Shown here: positions 55,301 through 64,000 of the stretch, one piece after another
How the letters are laid out: each line of letters begins with the position of its first letter
How positions within the stretch are numbered: position 1 is the stretch's first letter
Assembly: GCA_022478985.1 (NCBI GenBank)
Contig: JAKSZP010017512.1
Span: 1 to 64,000 of the forward strand
Direction: 5' to 3'
Source: Massospora cicadina
Lineage: Eukaryota; Entomophthoromycota; Entomophthoromycetes; Entomophthorales; Entomophthoraceae
Length of the DNA: 64,000 nt
Translations under genes and position numbers: made by a program
The notes under the pieces: model-generated
The model's input: the letters and a program-made list of their open reading frames with translations, nothing else
What the model was told of the DNA's origin: nothing
Database searches by the model: none

Positions 55301-56100
55301 TTTTCCATGTTCAATAATGATAAACAGATAGGGATCTTAGAGGAACAAAAAAAACCATGTTCTTAAGTTATTTGAACAATATTCTGGAGTGTTTGCACAA
55401 GATAATATTGACCTTGGTTGCGCCAAAAATAAAGGTTAAGAGATTGAAGTTGTAAATTAAATGCCAATCTTCATGTGACCTATCTGATGTTCACAGGATA
55501 GTGAGGTCATAGTTGCCAACAAAGCGCTAAGCTACTCAATAATGAGTTGTTGTTCCCATTTTTAAGTCTCTTGGTGAGTCCAATCCTAATTACAAAAAAA
55601 AGAAAGATGAGTCAACCAGATTGTCATATATTACTGTTAGCTTAATAAAATACCAAAAAATACTCATATCCTCTTTTGGAGATTAACAATGCTTTTGATC
55701 ACCTAAGAAATACTCAATTCTTTTTGGCAATGAAATAATATCTGGGTACTGGAAAACTTGATCTACCTAAGGAGAATCAATAATAAATGTGCAATTATTA
55801 CTAGTCTGAGCTATATCAACCAATGTGGATGCCCTAAGGTCTTTGTAATGCACCTGCAACGTTTCAATGAGCGTTAGATACAGTTTTAGGTGATCTGAAA
55901 TTGTTGTGCATTCTTGTCTACTTAGGCAATATTAGTGTTTTCATTTGTACTTTTCCAGAACTCTGAACACTTAGAAGAAGTTTTCAAAAAGTATTAGCAG
56001 CAAATCCGAAAATAAAACCTCAGAAATGTTACTTCTTCAAAAAAAATTAAATACTTGGGCTTGTTGTTGATTCTTTACAAACTTCGATTAAAAAAAAAAA
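55301..56100 (+). pseudogene. Element H reverse transcriptase
   Basis: LFEQYSGVFAQDNIDLGCAK (about 55360-55420) parallels the G RT approach. Finger and palm pieces follow, then GLCNAPATFQ at about 55835-55866, VLGDLKLLCILVYLGNISVF at 55885 onward, and KIKPQKCYFFKK. The catalytic YLDD at 55919-55930 has become YLGN. An A-rich run near 56090 follows. Confidence 0.75.
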
Positions 56101-56437
56101 AGTTTAAGAAATTTTGGTGCTAAGAGCTGTATGAACATAAGCTGGGAATGGTCTTCAGATTGGCTTGGCTCTTTAGAATGGCTGAAGAGAGGCGATGGCA
56201 TAGCACTTTCGCTTCACCAGGGTCCATTGTTATGAACTATCCTTGGTTATGATACCTATTATTGTAACTATGTAAAGTAAAATAAGATAAACAAATAAGG
56301 AGTTAAACAATAGCTTTTATCATTTAAAAAAGCTTTTGATACTTAATGGATGATTAAAGTCCTTGTGACAGATGAGGAGCTCAAGTCTCCTCCGTTCAGG
56401 ACCTTTCCTTTTAATCCAGTATTTAGTTGAGTCATGA
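56101..56437. other. Unassigned sequence between H RT and LINE-B2
   Basis: No gypsy or LINE motif. Together with 61715-61960 on the other side of B2 it interrupts H pol between the RT thumb and the connection, so it may be a separate insertion of about 0.5 kb. GTATGAAC occurs at both outer edges (56129-56136 and 61961-61968), a possible duplication. Confidence 0.35.
56425..56437. repeat. Target-site duplication of LINE-B2 (left)
   Basis: agttgagtcatga, identical over 13 bp to 61702-61714. Confidence 0.92.
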
Positions 56438-56533
56438 AAACTTTTCTTTCTCGTTGCAAACACTTTTGCAACCTATTCAGTTTCAAGACTAAATCTAGGT
56501 TGATAATCTCACAGAGGAGATTAGTCTGCGCCC

Positions 56534-57756
56534 ATGTCAGGGAGCAGTTGGGCAAGCAAGGTAAGAGGAGCAGGCGAAAGGCCTGCGGCCTCCAACGTTC
56601 AAAAACGCCCCAGAGAATCCGGCGGAATAGACAAAAATCTCAAAAAACTGGCGGTCACAATTTCCCAGAGATACTCACATGGCAAGCATGATGCAACCAG
56701 TACGTCAACACGCCACACTCCCAGCCATTTTTATTGGTGGAATTTGGAGTCCGTGTGTATCTGGACATCCAAAAAATGGCCTTATGGGAAAAATTTTGTG
56801 AAGATGTACACAAAATTTTCCTAACCGCGGTGTACGTTGCACCTCACTCCATGTCACATGGTTGGCTGAACCTAGGTTTCGAAAGCAAAATAGCAGCAGA
56901 CGAGGCTGCAGCAGTGCGCATAGTGGTCAACCTCCCCAAAGGGCAACAGGTCGTCAAAACCAAATGCACCAGATGGACAAAATCAAACCAAATTTTCCTC
57001 ACGTTTGACTTTTTGCCTACTATGATAAAATGTGATATTTTGGAGCAACACCTGAAAAATGGTCTCGCTGTATATGGCGAAATACAATCTTTCAAAATGC
57101 AACGCTTCACGCTGATGCCACACCTGTGCACTGGAAAAGCCATCGCAGTTCTGACCCCAACTGAGGAGATCATGAAGGACCTAACCCAGATCCTGCACTC
57201 CACTTTTATTGATATTGCAGGGCATACCACCCACCCATTCTGGGTAACCGTGGACAGCGCGCCCCCCATTTGCACCCACTGTGATGTGTTCAGCCATAAG
57301 GCGCACGCATGCCCCATCAAGGAGGGTGTCACATTCCAAGAACACCCCTCGGTGGCCATGGCCAGCGGAGAGGCGCACTACGAACCAACTGCAAGCACCA
57401 AGGAGGCTTTCCCGTGGGGAGCACAAGGCTGCTACCTATTGGTAAAGCCCATCTCCCCGCAGGAGTGGAAGAAGGCCAAGCAGGCCCATAGGGCCACGGC
57501 CAAGGAAGCGGCCAAGGCCACCACCACCATCCCACACTCACAACGCCAGGAGGACATGGAGACCTTCGCGGTGGAAGCAACTCAGGAATCCATCATCCAA
57601 TCAGATTGGGAAGCCCATGCTGAGCGGGCCACTCAATCTGAGGATCTGATAATAGATTTGATCTCACCCAATCGCTGCACCCAAGCTCCAGTCAAAACCA
57701 ACTTGGGACCTATCCCAACTGAAAAAAAAATTTTGACCTGCTTGACGGTGCACTGA
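56534..57756 (+). pseudogene. LINE-B2 ORF1 protein
   Basis: ATG 56534 (MSGSSWASKVRGAGERP) is shared with B1. One frameshift between about 56690 and 56734 leads to the 340-residue frame 56734-57756, so the protein would be about 405 residues. Order: basic N-terminus; a possible RRM-like domain (VYVAPHSMSHGWLNLGF ... IFLTFDFLPTMIK ... FKMQRFTLMPHLCTGKAIAV); knuckle CTHCDVFSHKAHAC at 57271-57312; a Lys/Ala helix (EWKKAKQAHRATAKEAAK); an acidic Ser/Pro tail. In the family it binds element RNA. The best-preserved ORF1 in the window. Confidence 0.88.
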
Positions 57757-57953
57757 ACTCATCTGCACCGCAAAAAAATTCGTCCGACATCAGGAAAACA
57801 AAAAGTGAAGGCCAAAGCCAACGCGACTCTTTCTGCAAAAATTAACAAAAACCTCAATAGCGTTGCTGCTAACACCTGCACTGCTGTGAAAGCCCGTGGG
57901 GACCTTGAAGAGGCTGGTGGGCCTGGGGGCCACCTCCTCACACCTAAGGTGCG

Positions 57954-58860
57954 ATGGGGGAAACCTTCACTCTAGGGACATTGAATATCGCCGGACTCAA
58001 GGCCTCCCCATCTCAGGCTAGGAAACTGAGTTTTTACAACACAATTTACCCGTGGATATCCTGGCCATCCAGGAGTCCCACTGTCCACGAGGTTCCGAGG
58101 AAGCTTGGAAAATAATGCTCCTCCCATCCCTATCCTTTTAGTCAAAGCACTGTGGGGTGCTAATTCAGAAAAATAATTTTTTCAAATTCACATCCTCAGA
58201 AACATTACTAAATGGCCGAGTGCTCATCATCACCTTCTTGTGGGCTGACGTTGCGCATGCAATCATCAACATCTATATCCCAAATGGTGCACACGAGCGT
58301 CAGGAATTTTTCTCATCGGTCAACTCCCTCCTGCTACCCCCTGATTCTTTCCTAGTTGGCGACATGAACTGTTGGCTAACCTCACCAACGGACTGGTGGC
58401 CTCCCTCACCCCACGCCCCACAGGGTCACGTAGAACTACGCGTTCTTAAAGCCACCCTTAAGTTAATGGATGCGCTGCCACGACATGCCCCACTGCTCGA
58501 AAACATGATGCATCCCCACGTCCACAATGGCCAATTAAGGTCCATGACCCGCATTGACCTTATTCTAATGCCAGCGAAATTCCAACCCCACATCTCCCAC
58601 TTCAAAACAACGAAAATGGAATTCTTTGACCACTTACTGGTCTTGATAATCTACCACTTACCCATCACTGTTGCAAAGGCCCCACATTGGTGCAAAATCT
58701 GCCAACCCCGAGCTCGCGTTGCCAGGATTTTCCACGTGGGTGGAAGAGGCAACTTTGGCAAAATCGTTTGTTGCACCGTTTTGCGCGGACCCCATTTCCA
58801 CATGGGCAACTTTTAAAGAGGACACCATCTGCCACTATCGCCATCTCTCCTCCAGACGCT
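57954..58860 (+). pseudogene. LINE-B2 ORF2, AP-like endonuclease
   Basis: ATG 57954: MGETFTLGTLNIAGLKA. A shift near 58040 gives VDILAIQESHCPRG (catalytic Glu). 58157-58816 then contains IINIYIPNGAHERQEFF, FLVGDMNCWL, SMTRIDLILM and FFDHLLV (Asp-His kept). ORF1 and ORF2 are separated by about 200 bp in different frames, so translation of ORF2 would need reinitiation. Confidence 0.87.
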
Positions 58861-60786
58861 AAAGAGCCACATCAGCAGTTATCTCGCGCGCTCTGGCAGA
58901 ATTGGCCCACTTGGAGTCCAACATTCCAGCCACAGGATACAGCCCTGCATGGGGCCGGAAGTGGGCGGAGGCAGCCGCCCACCTCAACGCACTCAAAAGG
59001 CAACACAAACATCAGGTTTGTGTCCAATACAGGGCCACATGCATCACTAAAGGTGACAAGTGCACCGCATACTTCTTTTAGAAAATTTTGCACCACGCCA
59101 GAGCGTGGCCTGCACACAGGTGTGAAGATCGGATAATTCCATTGTGGACACACCAGCTGAAGTGGCAATCAAAACGCAAAAATACTACTTCAAGTTATAC
59201 TGAGCCAAACCAATTCAGCCAGCCAAAATGGCGGAATTTCTCAACTGAGCTCATATCCGCACCATTTTCTAATACTCAGAAATAATGAATTTGATTACTC
59301 TGAATGAATTATGGACAGCCATTCGCGGTGCATTAAACTGAAAACTGCCCAGGCCCAGATGGCATTCCATATGAGTTCTACAAAAAATATTTCAAATATA
59401 TATCCCCATTGCTGCTAGCCTCACTTAACCAAAGCCTGTTGGAAACGCGCCTCCTACCAGGAGGACATGAGGCCTTTAAAGTCACACTCTTCAAGAAAGG
59501 GGATAAGCTTGACTTAGCCAACTGGCGCCCCATTTCTCTAACAAACACAGACACCAAAATTTTAACAAAAATCATGGCTAACCATTTAGGGACTGTAGCA
59601 TCTGCCACCATCTCCCCAGAATAATTTGGTTTCATCCCCAGAAGGTCGATTTGGGATAACGTGCACTCCGTGGCTAATGCATGTCAGTCCACAGCCTCTG
59701 GGGCACTGGTATTCTTGGACCAACAAAAGGCCTACGATAGAGTAAACTAGGAATACCTAAGGGCCTGCCTCCATTAATTCCGCCTACCCCCCACTTCATA
59801 AACTGGGAATGCTGCTCACGGAATCTGTGACAATGGCAGTGCGTGGCCCAGGCTTCCCAACGGAAGTAGTCCGCCCTCAAAGGGCTTGCGACAAGGGACC
59901 CCTCAGCCCACTCTTATACAACTTCAGCCTTGACACACTACTGCGAAATGTGAATGCCCAACTCACTAGGGTCCATGTGCCAGGCCAAACCCCAGTCAAG
60001 ATGATGGCATTTGCAGATGATTGCGTGGTGGGGGTGTCTAATAATCAAGATGCACGCGCGCTTGAAGCTCTCATTCAGGAGTATTCCCAGGTAAGTAACG
60101 CTGCACTGAACGCCTCCAAAACTGAAATCATCCTCCTTGGTCAGTTTCAGAACTGCTGGGCCCCAGCAATTAGTTCCCAACCCGGCCCATATGCTCGCCC
60201 ACGTCCACGCCTTACTAACTCAACACACACCGCTCCACTGGTGCTCCCCTTCGTGCCACGTCCTACCATAGGACTGGTGCACCATCTGGGCGTGTGGATG
60301 GAGGCAGGCGGATATGCGTCAGCAGTAATGGAGTGCCATATACTGGACAACGTGACGAAGCGAATCGCCTCTCTCAGAGCCCACCCTACTACCCTCACTG
60401 GCAGGGTTGATCTTGCCAACTCTATGCTCCTATCCAAAGTCTGGTTCAGAGCCCACGCCATCCCCTTCTCCCCAAGCTTCTTCAAATCCCTGTATGCTTT
60501 GCTGCAAGGATGGCTTTGGCCAGGCCGCCCTCCACCAGTATGGCTAGAGGTCATGTTTGGCCCTCATCATCAAGGTGGCATGGGCCTGCTTGACTTCAAA
60601 GCCCATGCTGCCAAGATCCTGGGCACCTGGATCGCGGCCGTCACCTACACTCCCATCCCAACACTGGTCCTGTGCGGCCTGCTCCAACTTCTCCCGAGCC
60701 TTGGGCCTCAACAATCCATCAAACCCCCACTCCCTGATGAAATACCTCGCATCACACACATCGGCCACAGGTCCTCACGGGACTAA
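58861..60786 (+). pseudogene. LINE-B2 ORF2, linker and reverse transcriptase
   Basis: 58861-59290 is the linker (ELAHLESNIPATGYSPAWG in one frame). RT: 59409-59624 with FKKGDKLDLANWRPISLTN; then FGFIPRRSIWDN and ALVFLDQQKAYDRVN, followed by TAG where Trp is expected. 59809-60786 is a 325-residue open frame in which KGLQQGDP has become RACDKGP; the catalytic FADD at 60010-60021 is intact. The thumb ends at 60786 by frameshift. Confidence 0.9.
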
Positions 60787-61640
60787 AACCCACTACAAAC
60801 GAATCCTACTCTCCATGCGAAGCGCAGAGTGGAGAATTTGTATTAGCGGACATACAACCCAAAGAGGCCGCCCCTCTCCTCAGTTCACACAAGAGGTACA
60901 GGGGCTACCCATCCATGATGGCGTGATCCCCATTCGACCCACGTCCTATCCAGGGTGGACTACCTGGACATGATGGACATCCCACATTCCACTGAGACCC
61001 AAAAGACTATCTGGAAATACGCACACCATCCTCTGTTGCAGCCTCAAGTCCGCTCCCATGTGTGGCGCTGCCTGAGGCGGGTGTATCGTACAGCTGAGTG
61101 TTTTAACGCTTTACACTCATCTTGCGTCGTGTGTGGCCAGTATGGAACGCTGTTCCACCGCATGGAGAAGTGTCCTACCTCTATAGTGATATGGCGCGAA
61201 GTTCAACGTTTACTGGGCCATAATCAAACACATCCCTTCAGTCTGTCAAGAGATATGTTTGCTTTATCAATGGCCTCCCCCTTCCACCCTCCCTTCATGC
61301 TCTAGTGGTCGCAATCGCCATGTGGACCATCCACACGATTGTCTTGGATGCCATCGCAGGCTCCATCCCCACCCTCCCAGAAGCTGTACACAGATTCCGG
61401 TCTCATTTGGTGGACCACTTTCAAGCGTGGATGTTTGGATACCTCCCACCGCGCTGCCAACAGCTGGTATCCTCCTGGTTCCCAGTTTGGTTCATCAAAT
61501 CAGACCCCTTCCTCCACACGTGTTCAATTGTGGCTACGGCCCCTTCACACGTTCCCTCCCCCTCCCCATAAGTGGCGTTCCCGCTGGCAACAAGAGATAG
61601 CATCGCTTCTCTGGGGTGCCTCCCCTGGTACTAAGTTTGT
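60787..61640 (+). pseudogene. LINE-B2 ORF2 C-terminal region
   Basis: 60955-61305 carries LRRVYRTAECFNALHSSC and CVVCGQYGTLFHRMEKCP, the CX2CX8HX4C motif, then IVIWREVQRLLGH. Three overlapping frames after 61259 reflect small indels. Nearly the same sequence occurs inverted in B3. Confidence 0.82.
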
Positions 61641-61701
61641 CTTTCCTGAGTCATATTCGGAAGTGTCCGTCCCATGGTCGGCCTTCCCTGCAATAAATAT
61701 A

Positions 61702-61714
61702 AGTTGAGTCATGA
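61702..61714. repeat. Target-site duplication of LINE-B2 (right)
   Basis: agttgagtcatga; partner of 56425-56437. Confidence 0.92.
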
Positions 61715-61979
61715 TCTTTCTCTTGGATTGGCTTCAATATTGCTGACCTCCCATTGGCCTAGGGCGTCCAGATGGTATCTTATGGAATTGAGATAAAGTC
61801 TCATCTTGTGATGATTCCTGGTTCTCTTTTGTTACTTATTGCCTGGTTAGGGGCAAAGGCACATTAGTCAATGATCCATCTGATTCTGAAAAGCATAAGC
61901 CCATCGTAGGCAATTAACCATTTGTCATCCCAATCCCAAGATGATTTAGGCTGTAGTGGGGTATGAACGCTGACAATGC
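61715..61979. other. Unassigned sequence right of LINE-B2
   Basis: Continuation of the unassigned 56101-56437 block; no motif. H pol resumes by about 61980. Confidence 0.35.
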
Positions 61980-62821
61980 TAATGTACTACGCCCTCAAAG
62001 ATCTAAGGTTGAGGTAAAACAGGCCACGTCCCAACTGACTAGTGTTAAAATGTGCAGGTATTTTTAGGAATGGTCAGCTTCATTGCCAGTTCAAATAAGG
62101 ACTTTGCTTCCATTACCAAGCTGCTCTTTCAGATGTTAAGAGATCCCAAGAAAGGCTTTGTATGGAATCAGGAATCCCAGGACTTCTTTGATACGCTTAA
62201 ATTATACTTGATGATGGAACTGATATTACAATATTCAAATTTTAGTCAGCCATTAATCATTTAAACTGATGCATCCTTGACAGCAGTAGGTGTCATGTTG
62301 AGTCGGGTTGACGAATTTGGAAATGAACACTCTTCATCATATGTGAGCCATACTCTGAGTAAGCAAGAATGAACTTATACTATGACCAAGGTGGAACGCC
62401 TTGTAGTAATATACTCCTGTAAGCTGTTCAGAGTATATATTCACAGAGTCCGTTTCACTGTGGTCACAGACCATTCATTGCTGAGATGGATGCACAATTT
62501 GAATGAGCCTAAAGAGAGGTTGGCCCAATGAGATTTAAGTTATATGCATATAATTATGAGATTATGCACCAAACAGGTATTAAAAGTCAAAAATCTGATG
62601 AGTTGTTAAGATTTCCAACTGTTCCAATCTTGCATAGTGAAGTATATGCCTTATATTGGAAAATGCTTAGTGAAGTTATTGGGGACCAGACACTCAAGTT
62701 ATAGTAAGCATTAAACAAAGCAATGGAAAATATGAAGATTATTAAGGGTCAATCTTTTCAAAATTGTCATGGGAAAATCCCTACTGTTTTCATGGCTGTC
62801 CAAGAGCACTGCAATTATTTA
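61980..62821 (+). pseudogene. Element H connection, RNase H and integrase start
   Basis: 62052-62264: MQVFLGMVSFIASSNKDFAS, PKKGFVWNQESQDFF. After a TAA, TDASLTAVGVMLSRVDEFGN (catalytic Asp kept), YTMTKVERLVVIYSCKLFRV, and FTVVTDHSLLRWMHNLNEP (Asp-His kept) to about 62525. The sequence from 62560 to 62821 is poorly readable (HQTGIKSQKSDELLRFP parallels HxNADxLSR). H is cut by B3 at about 62822. Confidence 0.75.
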
Positions 62822-64000
62822 AATTTATTGTGGGGAAGGCTGACCATGGGATGGACACTTCTGAAATTGACTCGACTGAGAAAACACTTAGTAACAGGGA
62901 AGGCACCCCAGAGAAGCGATGCTATCTCTTGTTGCCAGCGGGAACGCCACTTATGGGGAAGGGAGGGAACGCGTGAAGGGGCCGTAGCCACAATTGAACA
63001 CGTTTGGAGGAAGGGGTCTGATTTGATGAACCAAACTGGGAACCAGGAGGATACCAGCTGTTGGCAGCGCGGTGGGAGGTATCCAAACATCCACGCTTGA
63101 AAGTGGTCCACCAAATGAGACCGGAATCTGTGTACAGCTTCTGGGAGGGTGGGGATGGAGCCTGCGATGGCATCCAAGACAATCGTGTGGATGGTCCACA
63201 TGGCGATTGCGACCACTAGAGCATGAAGGGAGGGTGGAAGGGGGAGGCCATTGATAAAGCAAACATATCTCTTGACAGACTGAAGGGATGTGTTTGATTA
63301 TGGCCCAGTAAACGTTGAACTTCGCGCCATATCACTATAGAGGTAGGACACTTCTCCATGCGGTGGAACAGCGTTCCATACTGGCCACACACGATGCATG
63401 ATGAGTGTAAAGCGTTAGAGCGCTCAGCTGTACGATACACCCGCCTCAGCAGCGCCACACATGGGAGCGGACTTGAGGCTGCAACAGAGGATGGTGTGCG
63501 TATTTCCAGATAGTCTTTTGGGTTTCAATGGAATAAGGTATGTCCATCATGTCCAGGTAGTCCACTCTGGATAGGACATGGGGTCGAATGGGGATCACGC
63601 CATCATGGATGGGTAGCCCCTGTACCTCTTGTGTGAACTGAGGAGGGGGCGGCCTCTTCAGGTTGTATGTCCGCTAATATGAATTCTCCACTATGCGCTT
63701 TGCATGGAGAATAGGATTCGTTTGTAGTGGGTTTTAGTCCCGTGAGGACCTGTGGCCGATGTGTGTGATGCGAGGTATTTCATTAGGGAGTGGGGGTTCA
63801 ATGGAGTGTTGAGGCCCAAGGCGCGGGAGAAGTTGGAGCAGGCTGCATGGGACCAGTGTTGGGAGGGGAGTGTAGGGGTGGTGACGGCTGTAATCCAGGT
63901 ACCCAAGATCTTGGCCGCATGGGCTCTGAAGTCAAGCAGGCCCATGCCACCATGCTGATGAGGGCCAAACATGACTTCTAACCGTACTGGTGGAGGGCGG
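62822..64000 (-). mobile_element. LINE-B3, 3' part (continues beyond window)
   Basis: Read on the minus strand it matches 60540-61701 of B2 almost base for base, including ...GTCCATCCCATGGTCAGCCT...CAATAAAT at its 3' end. The element leaves the window at 64000, so its 5' end and target duplication cannot be seen. Confidence 0.92.
62829..63972 (-). pseudogene. LINE-B3 ORF2, end of RT and C-terminal region
   Basis: 63972-63691 (FGPHQHGGMGLLDFRAHAAK, SQHWSHAACSNFSRALGL) is the end of the RT thumb. 63458-63216 has LRRVYRTAERSNALHSSC and IVCGQYGTLFHRMEKCP, the Cys/His motif. 63262-62815 continues in three frames, as in B2. Stops and shifts are fewer than in B1. Confidence 0.85.

Larger units (their letters stand above)
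56438..61701 (+). mobile_element. LINE-B2, full-length non-LTR retrotransposon
   Basis: 5,264 bp, one base longer than B1, with the same start (AAACTTTTCT) and end (CAATAAAT plus a few bases). Perfect 13-bp duplication. ORF1 is nearly intact; ORF2 is broken in several places. Confidence 0.95.

Noticed and set aside
56734..57756. A 340-residue frame as a single-copy host gene
   Set aside because: It has a homologue in LINE-B1 (31703-32650, minus), a CCHC knuckle, and lies inside an element with a 13-bp target duplication: it is LINE ORF1.
1..64000. CRISPR arrays, bacterial operons, tRNA or rRNA genes
   Set aside because: No regular spaced repeats, no Shine-Dalgarno-linked gene strings, and no cloverleaf or rRNA core motif noticed; all coding signals belong to eukaryotic retroelements.

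Overview
This window is made almost entirely of retrotransposons nested inside one another. I recognise no host gene, rRNA, tRNA or CRISPR array. It comes from a eukaryote with a large, repeat-dominated genome, probably pericentromeric or other heterochromatin. The lineage cannot be fixed from these 64 kb. A Tcn1-like chromovirus and a collagen-like gag would suit a basidiomycete-type fungus. The decay of Trp codons at CAG/CTG sites would suit plant CHG methylation, but also CpA-directed RIP. Nearly every reading frame is broken, so this is a fossil bed with a few younger insertions.

Layout. 1-5757: LINE-A (+; its 5' end lies outside the window), inserted in Ty3/gypsy element F (-), which runs 5758-9477 with 5' LTR, PBS, gag carrying a collagen-like tract, and protease. 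9478-20597: gypsy element G (+), cut in its protease by gypsy element E (+, 10123-16098). E itself carries a 1.9-kb element, C1 (-, 10203-12117), in its 5' LTR. From 20602 to past 62560: gypsy element H (+). H is interrupted by gypsy element D (+, 22128-53355; perfect 5-bp TSD aagac). D contains C3 (-, in the 5' LTR), LINE-B1 (-, 27626-32888), LINE-K (+, 35215-49142) and C2 (+, in the 3' LTR). LINE-K is in turn split inside its endonuclease by the chromodomain element I (+, 37660-45517). After D, H resumes and carries a truncated C4, LINE-B2 (+, 56438-61701) and LINE-B3 (-, 3' end at about 62822, running off the window).

Twelve or more insertions can be ordered by nesting: H, then D, then K, then I; G, then E, then C1. 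The gypsy elements D, E, F and H share an unusual primer-binding site close to TGGTGCTCACTA. D, E and G share a purine tract close to TTRAGKGGGYAWTG. D, E and F also share an N-terminal gag motif, so these families are related.

The most interesting item is the C family: about 1.9 kb, target-site duplications of 12-17 bp, and one ORF with a single CCHC knuckle but no endonuclease or reverse transcriptase. C1 and C2 end in a 3' tail that matches the tail of LINE-B, which suggests an ORF1-only parasite of LINE-B. All three full-length copies sit inside LTRs.
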